Below, in pieces: positions 17,066-26,937 of a stretch of 64,000 bases of DNA; position 1 is the stretch's first letter, and each line of letters starts with the position of its first letter. The translations under genes and the position numbers were made by a program. The notes under the pieces are model-generated. The model had not been told where the DNA came from. It saw only the letters and a list, made by a program, of their open reading frames with translations, and did not search any database. Source of the DNA: Prosthecobacter sp. SYSU 5D2. Lineage in GTDB: Bacteria; Verrucomicrobiota; Verrucomicrobiia; Verrucomicrobiales; Verrucomicrobiaceae. The DNA is taken from assembly GCF_039655865.1 (NCBI RefSeq), contig NZ_JBBYXL010000002.1, positions 310,001 to 374,000 of the forward strand, written 5' to 3'.

Positions 17066-17146
17066 TTCGCTACCTCCCCGCGAAAATCTCCTGTGGCCAG
17101 TGAGTCTGGCTGCTTGTGGAATGCGAAGAAAAATGAAGGCTGTCTT

Positions 17147-17182
17147 GGGCGGGCACGGTGAGCCGTGACCGCCCGTTTTCTT
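17147..17182 (+). terminator. Rho-independent terminator after the Gfo/Idh/MocA gene
   Basis: Arms 17147-17158 and 17163-17174 form a 12-bp stem with one mismatch around the loop TGAG, followed by GTTTTCTT. Confidence 0.75.
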
Positions 17183-17323
17183 GCTCACTTAAACAAAGCC
17201 TTTGAAGATGGAAATCTGAGGCTCCTGAGTCTCCATTGGGGGACATAGCGCGCGCATTGCGGATTGGCTAAAGGTATTCATGAAGAGGCGTTTTCACCTT
17301 GAGGACAGTCTCCTCACACAACC

Positions 17324-20300
17324 ATGAAGACCTCATTTTTCTACCGCCTGGCGGCGGTTTTTTGGTGCTCGATATTAGCGGTCACGGTCAATGCCGCCTC
17401 CCTGGGTACGTGGCCCGCTCTGAATGTTGGCAAGCCTGGCAAAATCTTTCTCAGCGGGGCAGCCTATGGCAACGGACAATGGGTAGTTGTCGGTCAGTCA
17501 GGCTATATCACGACATCCTCAGACGGCATTAAATGGTCGCGAAAATCGGCCGGTCACAAACGGGATTTTAATGACGTCTGTTTTACCGGCTCCCAGTTTG
17601 TAGCCGTATGCAAAGCCCCGGACACAGGATCTGGAGCTAAAATCTGGGTCTCTTCAGATGGCGGCAAATGGAGCCCCAAGGATACCGATACAGGCGGGGA
17701 TACCATCTCACAGGGACTTCATGCCGTGTCAGCAGATGCCTCGGGAACCGTCATCGCTGTGGGTGGCATTTCCGGCCAGATGACACGCTCATTTGACCAC
17801 GGCAACACCTGGCAGCGCATCCTGCCTTCAGGCAGCCAGTACTGGCCAGGATTGTATGCGGTCGGCTATGGCAAAGGCACCTGGATCAGCGGCGGCTCCA
17901 ACAGGATCATGCGCTCGACCGATGCAGGTACGACCTGGACGGATGTTTCAACCAGCAAGGGGGCGCGGGATGTCTGTTATGGGAACAACCGGTGGCTCAT
18001 CACGGACTTCTGGAACAGCAGGATGTACTGGTCTGCCAACGCCACAGAATGGACCCCTGTCGTTACGGCTCCAGGCCATGGAAATACGAACTCCTTTAAT
18101 TTTGTACATGGCTGTGATTACGCCGACGGGCTTTTCGTCGCTGTGACGGAATATGGGAAAATCTGGACTTCCGAAAATGCCCGTGAGGTGAAGCTGTGGG
18201 AGGCGGTGGGTGGTGATCCGGACATCTGGAGTGTGAAAGCGGGACCGCGTGGATTCATTGCTGTGGGAGGCGATTTCGACTTAAACCAGGGCGTGGCCTG
18301 GGCCTCTCCGGCCTGGATGAAAGCGCGTATCGGCGGCCCTTGGGACCATCCCTATGCCGCTTTTGATGCCGAAGACAGTCCGCCCAAAAAAATAGCTCTT
18401 CCGGAATACCGGGTGAATACGACCTCTCTAAATCTGCACCTGGAGGCGACCTTGTTTCACATGCCGGCATTAGGAGCCGCCACCAGTTTCAGGCTGAACT
18501 ACACCAGCCGGCCCACGGAGGATGGTGACAGCACCATCGGCCCTTTTGGGAAAAACTGGCGCTCGTCGTATGAATCCATGCTGGGCAGCTTTGGCCAGGA
18601 GGTCCGCGTGATCACGGGCGGGGGAAATTCGCTCCAGTTTGTGACTCCGGACGGTCAGGATCTCAGCACGGTCACCTCGGGCAGCCTCAGACTGCTGAGT
18701 CCTGAAGGCAATTACGACGAGATGACCTACTACGGCGCTGCTGCAGGCTTCCGGCTGGTGACCCGCTCCACGCGCATGACCTATCATTACTCCGTCTCCG
18801 GCGGGCCTGGAAACTCCTTGTGGTTCCTCTCCCGCATCGTGGACCGGAATGGCAATCAGACCGTCATCAATGTCGCGACCGATGCAAATGGCGGACGGGT
18901 GACCAAAGTGACTGATCCGGCCGGGCGTGAACTCTCCTACCACTACAATGTGGACGGGCGTTGCATCCGCATCGAAGCACCCGACGGCCGCGATATCACT
19001 TTTGGTTATGATGCCCGGCAGAACCTGGTTTCGATCACGGACATGGCAGGTTATCAGGCTGCCTATGTCTATGACGAATCAGGCTTCCTGAAGAAGATGA
19101 CCACCGCCGGGCGCGTGAACCGGTTTTCCTGGAGCCCTCGTCCAGGTTACGAGGACAAAACATCGGATCAGGACAATGCAGGTGACCTCATCGTCAGCAC
19201 CGTCACCACAAGTGCAGGCGCGGTCATCAAATATGAACTCTTAAAGGACGGCAGCGGTGTGAAGCGCGTGGACGCCCTTGGACAGGAGACGGTTTTCGAG
19301 AGCCAGGATGGCCGCACCACCAGCATCACTCAGCCAAAAGGATCCAAAAACAAGATCACCTTCAACGAGCAGAAACTGCCCTCAACCTTCACGGATGATC
19401 TGGGCAATGTATCTGAAATCACGTACAACAGCGCGGGTTATCCAACCAGAGTGGAAGATGCGCTCGGGCATGAAACGCAGTTTGCTTATGACAGCCATGG
19501 AAACCTCCTTTCCCGCACGGATGCTCTCGGCCGGCTCTGGCAGTTTACCTATGACGCCAAGGATAATCTGACCAGCACACGCAGCCCGCTGAACTACGTC
19601 ACGAGCTTTGCGTATCATGGCAACGGCCGCCTCTGGAAAACGACTGATGCGCGCTCCGGCCAAAGTGTGAACCTGTACAATGCAAATGGTGACCTCGTCA
19701 GTCAAACCAACGCCAGCGTTCATCCTGCCACTTACAGCTATGACGGCGTGAGCCGCTGCACCAGCATGACGGACCGCGCCGGAAGAACCAAAAACATCAC
19801 TTATGATGCCAATGACCGGATCACCGAAATAAGCTACCCGTCTGCTCCAGGTGCTCCGAAAAGGGTCTTTGGTCATGACGCCTTCGGCCAGAATTCATTT
19901 ACCGATGAGCTGGGGCATCAGACATCCATGGTCCGGAACGATTTCGGTTATGTCACACGTCTGACCGACCCGTTGGGAAACCTTGCCCAGACCGAGTACA
20001 ACCCTGAGAACCTGCCTGTACGGAGCATTGATCCGCTCGGCCGTGTGAGCTCCACCCAGTATGATGCCGACGGCCGCCCCATATCCGTCACTGATGCCAT
20101 GGGTCGTGTCACGTCACGCGAGTACAATGCTGAAGGCAGCCTGGTCAAGCTGACCGATGCGCGCAAGGCGGCAACCACTTTTGGTTATGATGACAACGGC
20201 CGGTTAACTTCGATGACCGACCCTCTCAAAAAACAAGTCCTTCATGAGCGCGACGTTTTGGGCCGCGTCACGGTCACCACCAACGCCCGCAAGGAGCAGA

Positions 20301-22225
20301 TCCGCGTGAGTTATGATGAAGACGGGCGTGCTGTCAAAAAAGAGTATAAAGGGAGCGCCCCCGGGGCGGCATTTGCCCAGGTGGCCAGCAGCACCTTTGA
20401 TGCTGCCAACAATGTCATCTCACGGAGTGACGGATGGGGCACAACGAACTGGACCTATGATGCCTGTAACCGGGCGACAAGCATCACCTATCCGGGGGGC
20501 AAGGCCGCCTCCTGCACCTATACGCCCACTGGCAGCATCGCCACCATCAGCTATCCCAACGGTCTCGTTGTCAGCTATGTCTATGATACCTTCAACCGAC
20601 AAAAAGTGCCCACTCCGTTCAGGAGCGGAAACGAAGCCGTTGGCATCAAAGAAGCCGGCAGCAACATCACCCGGATGACCTTGAGCATGGCGGGACAGAC
20701 CCTGCAGATGGATTTCCAATATGATGCAGCGGGTCACCTGACGGAGGTTGACCGGAGCCTGCTGCCCGCCACGGCCTCCTCCATCAGGACGGCCTACACT
20801 TATGATGCCAACGGCCGTCCAACAGGCATCAAACATGACCTGCCTTCAGGAACAGCCTTCGACTGGAAGCTGCAATACGATGCCGTGGGCAACGTCATCC
20901 AGGAAACTCATGAAGGTGTTTTTGGCAGCCCGCCCCTGCTGCCAGAGCCCGCGACCCTGTCCTATGACATTGGCGGCAGGATCAAGGCCCGCTCACGGGC
21001 ATCCTATGGTTACGATGATGACGGTAATCTGACCTCTGTCTCAGGCGGGGCCTTCCAGGCGGCATACACTGCCGAAAACCGTCCCGCCTCCATCCAGCGC
21101 CAGATTGGCGATGAGACCGAGGCTGCCACCTATCTCCACGACGGCGCAGGCATGAGAGTGCGCCGGGAAACAGACGATGAAGTCATCCACTACCATTACG
21201 GGCCGGGCAACCGGCTCCTCTTCACCACAGACGGTTCGGGCAATCTGCTGGTGACTTACATCTGGGGAGACCGTGGGCTCATCGCGGCTGTTAAAGGCAC
21301 GGTTTTATCCTCAGGGCTGCGCCACTACCTCACCGGCCGCCTCATGAGTGTCGCCGGCCTCACCAACGCAGCCGGGGACATGCTGGCCACCTACACTTAT
21401 GATCCGCTCGGCAACTGTGCCCGCACCACTCGTCAGCCAGGCTTTATTGATGACAACCCTTTCACCTTTGTCGGGGGGTTGGGTGTGATGGATGAAGGCG
21501 GGGGCCTGTATTACATGCGCCATCGTTTTTATGACTCAGCCACTGGCCGCTTCCTGCAAAAAGACCCGGCAGGTTTTGAAGGCGGCGTCAATCTTTATGC
21601 TTATGCGGCAGGCAATCCGGTGAATTCAGTAGATCCGGCAGGCACTTGGGACATTAACTGGTCACGCTTCGCCAAGGGTGCCAAGCAGATCGCTTTTGCC
21701 GGCGTCGGAATTGGCCTTGCTGTTGTTACGGGACCCATCACGGGGCCAGTGGCGGGCACGCTGGCCAGCATTGCCGCTGTCAACGCCATTTACAGCACCA
21801 CCTTCGGAGTCTGCAACATGGTGATAGCCGTTGCGGATCCCAAGGACAGCAAAGCAGGAGCGACCTTTGACCAGATAGACGGTTTTGGGAAAATCCTCGG
21901 TGTCGGTGCCGGAGCCATCGCGACTGGCATGAAATCAATGGTCAATGGCGGCCACATAGACCCGAAGGAACTGGACCGGAACATGAAAATCGGATCTGGC
22001 CTGGGTTCCGCCGTGGACATGGCGGCCAATGGCGCCCGCTGGAACCTGCCAGACGGCCATGTCTTGAACACACTCAACAACATCGCCACCTCTGATGCGA
22101 TTGGCCAGGCCTTTGGCGAAACAACGGCCGTCCTGATCAAAGAGTCACAAGATGACGAACGCCCGGAATCACAGTCCAACGCTCCCTCAGGCGAGGAGAG
22201 CTCTAACAACGGCGTGGACGAATAA
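17324..22225 (+). CDS. Secreted RHS/YD-repeat protein with N-terminal propeller-like domain
   Basis: This 1633-residue protein starts with a signal peptide (cleavage probably after VTVNA, residue about 24). Residues 30-345 hold repeated units of the form WVVVGxxGxIxTSxDGxxW, like BNR/YCF48 beta-propellers. From about 370 there is an RHS N-terminal region (LNYTSRP, FGKNWRSSYE), then many YD repeats (YDxxGxLxxxTDxxG) from about 530 to 1390. The RHS core YYMRHRFYDSATGRFLQKDP sits at about 1395. The 200-residue tail after the core has a hydrophobic Gly/Ala-rich stretch and a Ser/Glu-rich end and matches no toxin fold that I recognise. RHS proteins form hollow shells that encapsulate and deliver effectors; this one could also be a plain surface protein. 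It is followed 21 bases later by a partner gene with its own YD unit. The gene is intact, with no frameshift seen. Confidence 0.88.
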   Translation: MKTSFFYRLAAVFWCSILAVTVNAASLGTWPALNVGKPGKIFLSGAAYGNGQWVVVGQSGYITTSSDGIKWSRKSAGHKRDFNDVCFTGSQFVAVCKAPDTGSGAKIWVSSDGGKWSPKDTDTGGDTISQGLHAVSADASGTVIAVGGISGQMTRSFDHGNTWQRILPSGSQYWPGLYAVGYGKGTWISGGSNRIMRSTDAGTTWTDVSTSKGARDVCYGNNRWLITDFWNSRMYWSANATEWTPVVTAPGHGNTNSFNFVHGCDYADGLFVAVTEYGKIWTSENAREVKLWEAVGGDPDIWSVKAGPRGFIAVGGDFDLNQGVAWASPAWMKARIGGPWDHPYAAFDAEDSPPKKIALPEYRVNTTSLNLHLEATLFHMPALGAATSFRLNYTSRPTEDGDSTIGPFGKNWRSSYESMLGSFGQEVRVITGGGNSLQFVTPDGQDLSTVTSGSLRLLSPEGNYDEMTYYGAAAGFRLVTRSTRMTYHYSVSGGPGNSLWFLSRIVDRNGNQTVINVATDANGGRVTKVTDPAGRELSYHYNVDGRCIRIEAPDGRDITFGYDARQNLVSITDMAGYQAAYVYDESGFLKKMTTAGRVNRFSWSPRPGYEDKTSDQDNAGDLIVSTVTTSAGAVIKYELLKDGSGVKRVDALGQETVFESQDGRTTSITQPKGSKNKITFNEQKLPSTFTDDLGNVSEITYNSAGYPTRVEDALGHETQFAYDSHGNLLSRTDALGRLWQFTYDAKDNLTSTRSPLNYVTSFAYHGNGRLWKTTDARSGQSVNLYNANGDLVSQTNASVHPATYSYDGVSRCTSMTDRAGRTKNITYDANDRITEISYPSAPGAPKRVFGHDAFGQNSFTDELGHQTSMVRNDFGYVTRLTDPLGNLAQTEYNPENLPVRSIDPLGRVSSTQYDADGRPISVTDAMGRVTSREYNAEGSLVKLTDARKAATTFGYDDNGRLTSMTDPLKKQVLHERDVLGRVTVTTNARKEQIRVSYDEDGRAVKKEYKGSAPGAAFAQVASSTFDAANNVISRSDGWGTTNWTYDACNRATSITYPGGKAASCTYTPTGSIATISYPNGLVVSYVYDTFNRQKVPTPFRSGNEAVGIKEAGSNITRMTLSMAGQTLQMDFQYDAAGHLTEVDRSLLPATASSIRTAYTYDANGRPTGIKHDLPSGTAFDWKLQYDAVGNVIQETHEGVFGSPPLLPEPATLSYDIGGRIKARSRASYGYDDDGNLTSVSGGAFQAAYTAENRPASIQRQIGDETEAATYLHDGAGMRVRRETDDEVIHYHYGPGNRLLFTTDGSGNLLVTYIWGDRGLIAAVKGTVLSSGLRHYLTGRLMSVAGLTNAAGDMLATYTYDPLGNCARTTRQPGFIDDNPFTFVGGLGVMDEGGGLYYMRHRFYDSATGRFLQKDPAGFEGGVNLYAYAAGNPVNSVDPAGTWDINWSRFAKGAKQIAFAGVGIGLAVVTGPITGPVAGTLASIAAVNAIYSTTFGVCNMVIAVADPKDSKAGATFDQIDGFGKILGVGAGAIATGMKSMVNGGHIDPKELDRNMKIGSGLGSAVDMAANGARWNLPDGHVLNTLNNIATSDAIGQAFGETTAVLIKESQDDERPESQSNAPSGEESSNNGVDE

Positions 22226-22246
22226 TTAACACCAAGGATCACAGCC

Positions 22247-23851
22247 ATGAATACCAAGCCCTTATACCTGTTGCTGCTCGTCATTGCTCCAGGCCTCTTG
22301 TCCCAGGCAGCCTCTTCCTACACTTACGATCTGAACAATCGCGTAACGCTGGCCGATTTTGCTGAAGGCCAGCAGGCTGCTTTCAAGTATGACGAAACGG
22401 GGAACATTCTGTCCATCACGGCAGCACAGACAGCTCCGCCTGCGGTCCTGATCAGCCACCCGCTGTACCTGCATGTCGGCAACCCGATGCCTGACTACGA
22501 GGTGCTGCTGAGCCGTGCATCCGTGATCCGGAGCTATTCCGTGAAAGGTCTGCCGCCGGGGCTCAAGGCCAATCTGAGCAGCAAAGTAAACAAGGACGCC
22601 AGAAATCCTGGCACCATCTATGGAACGCCTGCCAAAGAAGGCGTTTACAAAGTCAGCATAAGCGCCTCCACAACAGCAGGCAAGACGGCTGCGGTGACCC
22701 TCATGGTGCATGTGGAAAATCCGTTTTCAAAAATCAGTGATGGATTTTCCCTGGCAGGTCTGTTTTCAGGCACCCTTCCCGTTTCTGAAATCACACAAGA
22801 TCTGGGCGGCTCACTGGTCATCAAAACCACTGCGGCCGGCTCCTTCACAGGCACGGTCACCATCGGCCAGAAGAAGTATAAAATTAAAGGCAGCTTCAAT
22901 CCATTGACGGGTGTTGCTGAAGCGGTGACCATCACGCGCAAGTCTCCTGACTCCAGTCTGACGCTGAACCTGGTTTTGGATCTCTCCACCACCTCCGTCG
23001 GCCGGGGCAGCATTGCGGGCACCCTCAGCGACGGCTCTGTGACCGTTGGCCTGGGGGCCTTCCGCCAGGTCTGGAGCAAGACTCTCCCTGCGGCATTCTT
23101 TGCTGAAGGGAAGGGCAGTTCCTACAATACGGCTCTTTTTCTGGAGCCTGATAACCTCACCGATGAAGACTACCCGCAGGGGGTCAGTTTTGCCGTCATT
23201 AAAGTGGACCGGCTTGGCAAGGTGAAACTGACAAGCCGTCTCGCCGACGGCACTAAATTCACCTCCTCAACCATTCTCTGGCCGGACGGACAGCTGCCTC
23301 TTTATATTCCGCTCTATAAAGGTCAGGGCAGCCTGGTCGGCACCCTGATTTTGGAGACGGGTTTTGCAGAGGACATCGTCGCGGACAACGAAGTGACGGG
23401 TGACTTGAAATGGACCCGGCCTGCGAGCAGCGCAAAGCTTTATGCAGACGGATTCATCACCCTCGTCAGTGCCTCTGGAGGTGTCTATCTGGCACCGCCA
23501 AAGGGCAGCCGCGTGCTTGATCTTGGCTCTGATCCTGACCATCCATCGGTACAGATGAATTTAACCCAGGGCGGACTTGCCGGGACCATTGCCGCTGATC
23601 TGGCCCTCACCACTGCCAGTAAAGTCTCTGCCATCACTCCCAACGACAACAAAGTGAAGCTCACCTTCGCTCCAGCCACCGGACTTGTCTCCGGAGGTTT
23701 TGCAGTGGACAAGCGTAAAGCCCCCATCTCCGGCCTGATCCTTCCTGCCAATGGGTTAAACGAATCTGAAGCCTACGGCTTTTTTCTCCTGCCTCCAGCT
23801 TCGGGGGGACAGGCCACCTTATCTGGATTCTTCTCCGCCGGCCGCCCTTAA
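22247..23851 (+). CDS. Secreted protein with a YD-repeat stub, putative Ig domain and the shared C-terminal module
   Basis: The 534-residue protein has an N-terminal signal peptide ending near SQAASS. Residues 22-60 are two YD-type units (YTYDLNNRVTLADF and FKYDETGNILSIT). Next comes a putative-Ig segment (KGLPPGLKAN ... YGTPAKEGVYKVSISA). From about residue 165 to the end it carries the module also found at the ends of the proteins finishing at 11932 and 58345, with LADGTKFTSSTI, WPDGQLPLYIPLYK and GFFLLPP motifs. The ATG is preceded by AAGGA at good spacing and lies 21 bases after the RHS gene, so the pair is an operon. Matching YD units and linkage suggest it acts with the RHS protein. An immunity role is unlikely because it is exported. 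The stop overlaps the stop of the convergent gene by two bases. Confidence 0.75.
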   Translation: MNTKPLYLLLLVIAPGLLSQAASSYTYDLNNRVTLADFAEGQQAAFKYDETGNILSITAAQTAPPAVLISHPLYLHVGNPMPDYEVLLSRASVIRSYSVKGLPPGLKANLSSKVNKDARNPGTIYGTPAKEGVYKVSISASTTAGKTAAVTLMVHVENPFSKISDGFSLAGLFSGTLPVSEITQDLGGSLVIKTTAAGSFTGTVTIGQKKYKIKGSFNPLTGVAEAVTITRKSPDSSLTLNLVLDLSTTSVGRGSIAGTLSDGSVTVGLGAFRQVWSKTLPAAFFAEGKGSSYNTALFLEPDNLTDEDYPQGVSFAVIKVDRLGKVKLTSRLADGTKFTSSTILWPDGQLPLYIPLYKGQGSLVGTLILETGFAEDIVADNEVTGDLKWTRPASSAKLYADGFITLVSASGGVYLAPPKGSRVLDLGSDPDHPSVQMNLTQGGLAGTIAADLALTTASKVSAITPNDNKVKLTFAPATGLVSGGFAVDKRKAPISGLILPANGLNESEAYGFFLLPPASGGQATLSGFFSAGRP

Positions 23852-24381
23852 GGCGCAGGTAACGGCTTCTCCCCATCACCCTTCAGAAAGCACCAGACGA
23901 TCTTCTTCGTGCCGGTGGTAAAGCGGAGGAGGTTGGACTGGTCTTCGAAGACTTCGCAGAAGAGGGTGTGGCGGAGGGTGCTGCCGGGGATACCGTGGGG
24001 GAGGGACAGCTCGAAGAAAAGCGTCACCTCCGGCTCGGCGCTTTTTTCACTGCCCGGTTCAAGCTCCCGGCCCAGCCACTCCATAGTGGCCACGTTGCCT
24101 GTGCCATCCTTCAGCACAAACGTCTCCGCGAGATACATTTGCACCTGCGCATCGAACAATGCGGCCTCGGTTTTTTCAAAGGAGAGCTTCTGGCCGCTAT
24201 GATTCGTGAGGACCTGCTCCAGGTCGTTGATGAAGACGGTCAGGCTGACCTCCAGCTTTCGGGTCTCGAGATTGAACTCCGCCTGCGCCTGCGACTGATG
24301 AACGGGATGCGCCTGCAGGCCGGGGCCTGCAAGCAGCAGCAGGCCCAGGATGAGCGCGGGCATGGAGGAGCGGCAGGTCAC
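23848..24381 (-). CDS. Secreted DUF6702-like protein
   Basis: The 177-residue protein has a hydrophobic signal segment (ALILGLLLLAGPGLQA) and a mature region starting HPVHQSQAQAEFN, with the paired pattern LEVSLTVFINDLEQVL. This resembles the DUF6702 family of small periplasmic proteins of unknown function. Start: a GTG at 24379-24381 overlaps the TGA stop of the upstream peptidase gene (GTGA), which suggests translational coupling. An internal ATG at 24361-24363 also gives a complete signal peptide and cannot be excluded. Coupling to an exported metallopeptidase suggests the two act together. The TAA stop lies in a TTAA shared with the stop of the opposing gene. Confidence 0.7.
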   Translation of the reverse strand: MTCRSSMPALILGLLLLAGPGLQAHPVHQSQAQAEFNLETRKLEVSLTVFINDLEQVLTNHSGQKLSFEKTEAALFDAQVQMYLAETFVLKDGTGNVATMEWLGRELEPGSEKSAEPEVTLFFELSLPHGIPGSTLRHTLFCEVFEDQSNLLRFTTGTKKIVWCFLKGDGEKPLPAP

Positions 24382-26795
24382 TTCTTGGCTTGGGGCTCTT
24401 TCTTCTTCGTGTCCTCTTTGGCTTCTTTGTCCTCGTCATCCTTTTTCGGCTTCGTCATCTCGCGCATGGGGTTCGTCGGCTTGTCATCCTTGAAGAGCTG
24501 GAAGCGGCTCTTGACGGGACGGCGGGGCCAGAAGTTGTTTTCCACGTCGGTGTCCACCAGCTCCTGGCGGGGATCGAAGGTGACGGACTTGAGCTCTTTT
24601 TTGGTGAACAACAGTTTGTTAGCCTTCTCCGTGTTGAAGCGCCAGATCTCTGCCGGGAGGTTCAGGATCTCGCTGCTGCCGTCGGTGTATTCGATCTTCA
24701 AAATGACCGGGGTCAAAAGGCCGCCGACGTTGCTCATCTCGATGACATAGAAGTTATGCTTCGTCTTGAGCAGGGCGGGGTCTATCTCGGCTTCCTTGAG
24801 GTCTTTGAGCAGCGATTCGTATTTCTTCTTCTCGCTGGGCAGCACGGTGGCTTCATCAAAGCTGTCATAAAAATCCTTCAGCTCCGGGAAGCGGTCCACG
24901 CGCTTTGGGAGGGCTTCATTGCGCTCTTTGGTCAGCGTTTTGGGCAGCTCCTCCTTCTCCTTTTTCTTCTTGGGATTTTCGATGGCGGGATCGCGGCTGT
25001 CCAGTTGCAGCCAGCGCACTTCATCAATGGCGACGTCCACATGGTCCACACTGTAAAACCAGCCGCGCCAGAACCAGTCCAGGTCCACGCCGCTGGCGTC
25101 CTCCATGGTGCGGAAGAAATCCGCAGGGGCGGGCCGCTTGAACATCCAGCGCTTGGAATACGTTTTGAAGGCGTGGTCAAAGGCCTCGCGGCCCAGGACG
25201 TGCTCGCGCAGGATGTTCAGAGCCACGGTCGGCTGGCCATAGGCATTGGGGCCCAGGTCGGCGATGGATTCGGAGTTGGTCATGATCGGCACGCGCTCCT
25301 TGGACCGCATGTAGTCCACCATGCCGCGCTCATTGCGGCGGTGGTTCCAGTCGCTCTCCCATTCCTCCTCGGTGAGGTATTCGACGAAGGAGTTCAGGCC
25401 TTCGTCCATCCATGTCCACTGGCGTTCGTCGGAATTGACGATCATGGGAAAGTAGTTGTGCCCCACCTCATGGATGACCACGCCGATGAGCGCATACTTG
25501 GTGCGTTCCGTATAGGTGCCGTCCTTTTCCGGGCGCGGGCCGTTGAAGCAGATCATCGGGTATTCCATGCCGCCTACCGGGCCGTGTACCGACCAGGCCA
25601 CGGGATACGGATAGGCAAAGCTGTACTTCGAGTACACCTGGATGGTGTGCGCGATGGCGTGGGTGGAGTACCGGTCCCACAGCGGCATGCCCTCCTTGGG
25701 ATACAGGGACATGGCCATTACCGGCGGGCGGAACATGCGGTCGGCGATGCCGCCCTGGCGCTCAGGCGTGGGCGGATGGGTGGCGCCCTCCACGGCCATG
25801 GCATCCCAGGCAAATTTGCGGGAGGAGGCGAAGGCGAAGTCGCGCACATTTTCCGCCTGGAAGACCCAGGTCTTTTTGCCCTTGGGTTTGCCTTTCTCGG
25901 CGGCCTTGGCCTCCTCCGGCGTGACGATGAAGACGGGCTTTTTGGTTTCACCCTGCGCCTGTTGCAGCCGCTCGCGCTGGGTGGCGGTGAGGACTTCATC
26001 CGCATTCTGCAGGGACCCGGTGGCGGCGACGATGTGGTCATCCGGCACGGTCAGCCGGACAGTGTAGTCGCCAAATTCCAGGGTGAACTCGCCGGTGCCG
26101 AGGAACTGCTTGTTCAGCCAGCCGCCGTAGTCTGTATAGGCCGCCATGCGCGGAAACCACTGGGCGATGGTGTAGATGTAGTTGCCGTCCTCCTTGAAGA
26201 ACTCATAGCCGGTGCGGGCATTAATCCGCTCGCAGTCATTGATGGGATAACTCCAGGCGATCTTGAAGCCAAATTTGCCGCCGGGTGGCAGCGGCTCCGG
26301 CAGGTCAATGCGCAGCATGGTCTTGACGATGGAGTGCGGCAGGTCTTTTCCCTCCAGGTCGGCGAGCTGGCTTATTTTCATCTCGCCGTCGTATTCTTCA
26401 TAGGCCAGCAGGCGGTCCAGGGCATAGTAGCTGAACTTGGTCAGGTCCACGCCACGCTTGGTGTTAGGCACGCTGCGGGAGTCGGCATTGTGGGAGAGGT
26501 AGTTTTGGTCCAGCTGCACCCACAGGTAGTCCAGCGTGTCCGGGGAGGCATTGTGATAGGTCACAGTGGCCGCGGCACTGAGGGTCTGCTTCTGGTCATC
26601 CAGCTCCACGTCAATGTCATAGTCCGCACGGTTCTGCCAGTAAGCCGCGCCCGGTGCACCGGAGGCGATACGCTGGGGCGAGGGGGAGGGCAGCATCTGG
26701 TCCAGCTGCTGGAACTTGCCCACCGGCAGGCCCGGTTCGGCAGCGAGGGTGGACAGGGACAAGGTGTTGGCAAAGACTAACAGCAGGTGCTTCAT
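24378..26795 (-). CDS. Secreted M1-family (aminopeptidase-like) metallopeptidase
   Basis: The product has about 805 residues from the ATG at 26793-26795. This start is chosen because MKHLLLVFANTLSLSTLAAEP is a clear signal peptide; the longer frame adds 33 atypical residues. The zinc site is HEVGH (near residue 442), followed 18 residues later by the third ligand in WMDEGLNSFVEY, as in the M1 gluzincin clan. The expected GGMEYP substrate-binding motif is also present just upstream. The N-terminal half is the beta-rich M1 saddle domain. The C-terminus is long and very rich in Lys and Glu. It would work in the periplasm or outside the cell on peptides. It is the first gene of an operon with the DUF6702-like gene and is divergent from the histidine kinase. 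Confidence 0.9.
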   Translation of the reverse strand: MKHLLLVFANTLSLSTLAAEPGLPVGKFQQLDQMLPSPSPQRIASGAPGAAYWQNRADYDIDVELDDQKQTLSAAATVTYHNASPDTLDYLWVQLDQNYLSHNADSRSVPNTKRGVDLTKFSYYALDRLLAYEEYDGEMKISQLADLEGKDLPHSIVKTMLRIDLPEPLPPGGKFGFKIAWSYPINDCERINARTGYEFFKEDGNYIYTIAQWFPRMAAYTDYGGWLNKQFLGTGEFTLEFGDYTVRLTVPDDHIVAATGSLQNADEVLTATQRERLQQAQGETKKPVFIVTPEEAKAAEKGKPKGKKTWVFQAENVRDFAFASSRKFAWDAMAVEGATHPPTPERQGGIADRMFRPPVMAMSLYPKEGMPLWDRYSTHAIAHTIQVYSKYSFAYPYPVAWSVHGPVGGMEYPMICFNGPRPEKDGTYTERTKYALIGVVIHEVGHNYFPMIVNSDERQWTWMDEGLNSFVEYLTEEEWESDWNHRRNERGMVDYMRSKERVPIMTNSESIADLGPNAYGQPTVALNILREHVLGREAFDHAFKTYSKRWMFKRPAPADFFRTMEDASGVDLDWFWRGWFYSVDHVDVAIDEVRWLQLDSRDPAIENPKKKKEKEELPKTLTKERNEALPKRVDRFPELKDFYDSFDEATVLPSEKKKYESLLKDLKEAEIDPALLKTKHNFYVIEMSNVGGLLTPVILKIEYTDGSSEILNLPAEIWRFNTEKANKLLFTKKELKSVTFDPRQELVDTDVENNFWPRRPVKSRFQLFKDDKPTNPMREMTKPKKDDEDKEAKEDTKKKEPQAKK

Positions 26796-26937
26796 CGTCG
26801 TGCATTGTTCTGCTGGGCTGGCAATTGGCAATCTTGGATTCAAAGGAAAAATCGCAATCCTCGCCCCAGGACGTGAAAGGTAAAACTTGTGCAAAGGGCA
26901 GATGCGATTTTATAGTTTACGGTAATTATACTCAATT

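Noticed and set aside
15596..17188. 530-codon minus-strand frame
   Set aside because: It covers the Gfo/Idh/MocA gene, which has clear family motifs on the plus strand.
21640..22225. Toxin domain at the RHS C-terminus
   Set aside because: No catalytic motif of known polymorphic toxins could be found, and the downstream gene is exported, so it is not a likely immunity protein.
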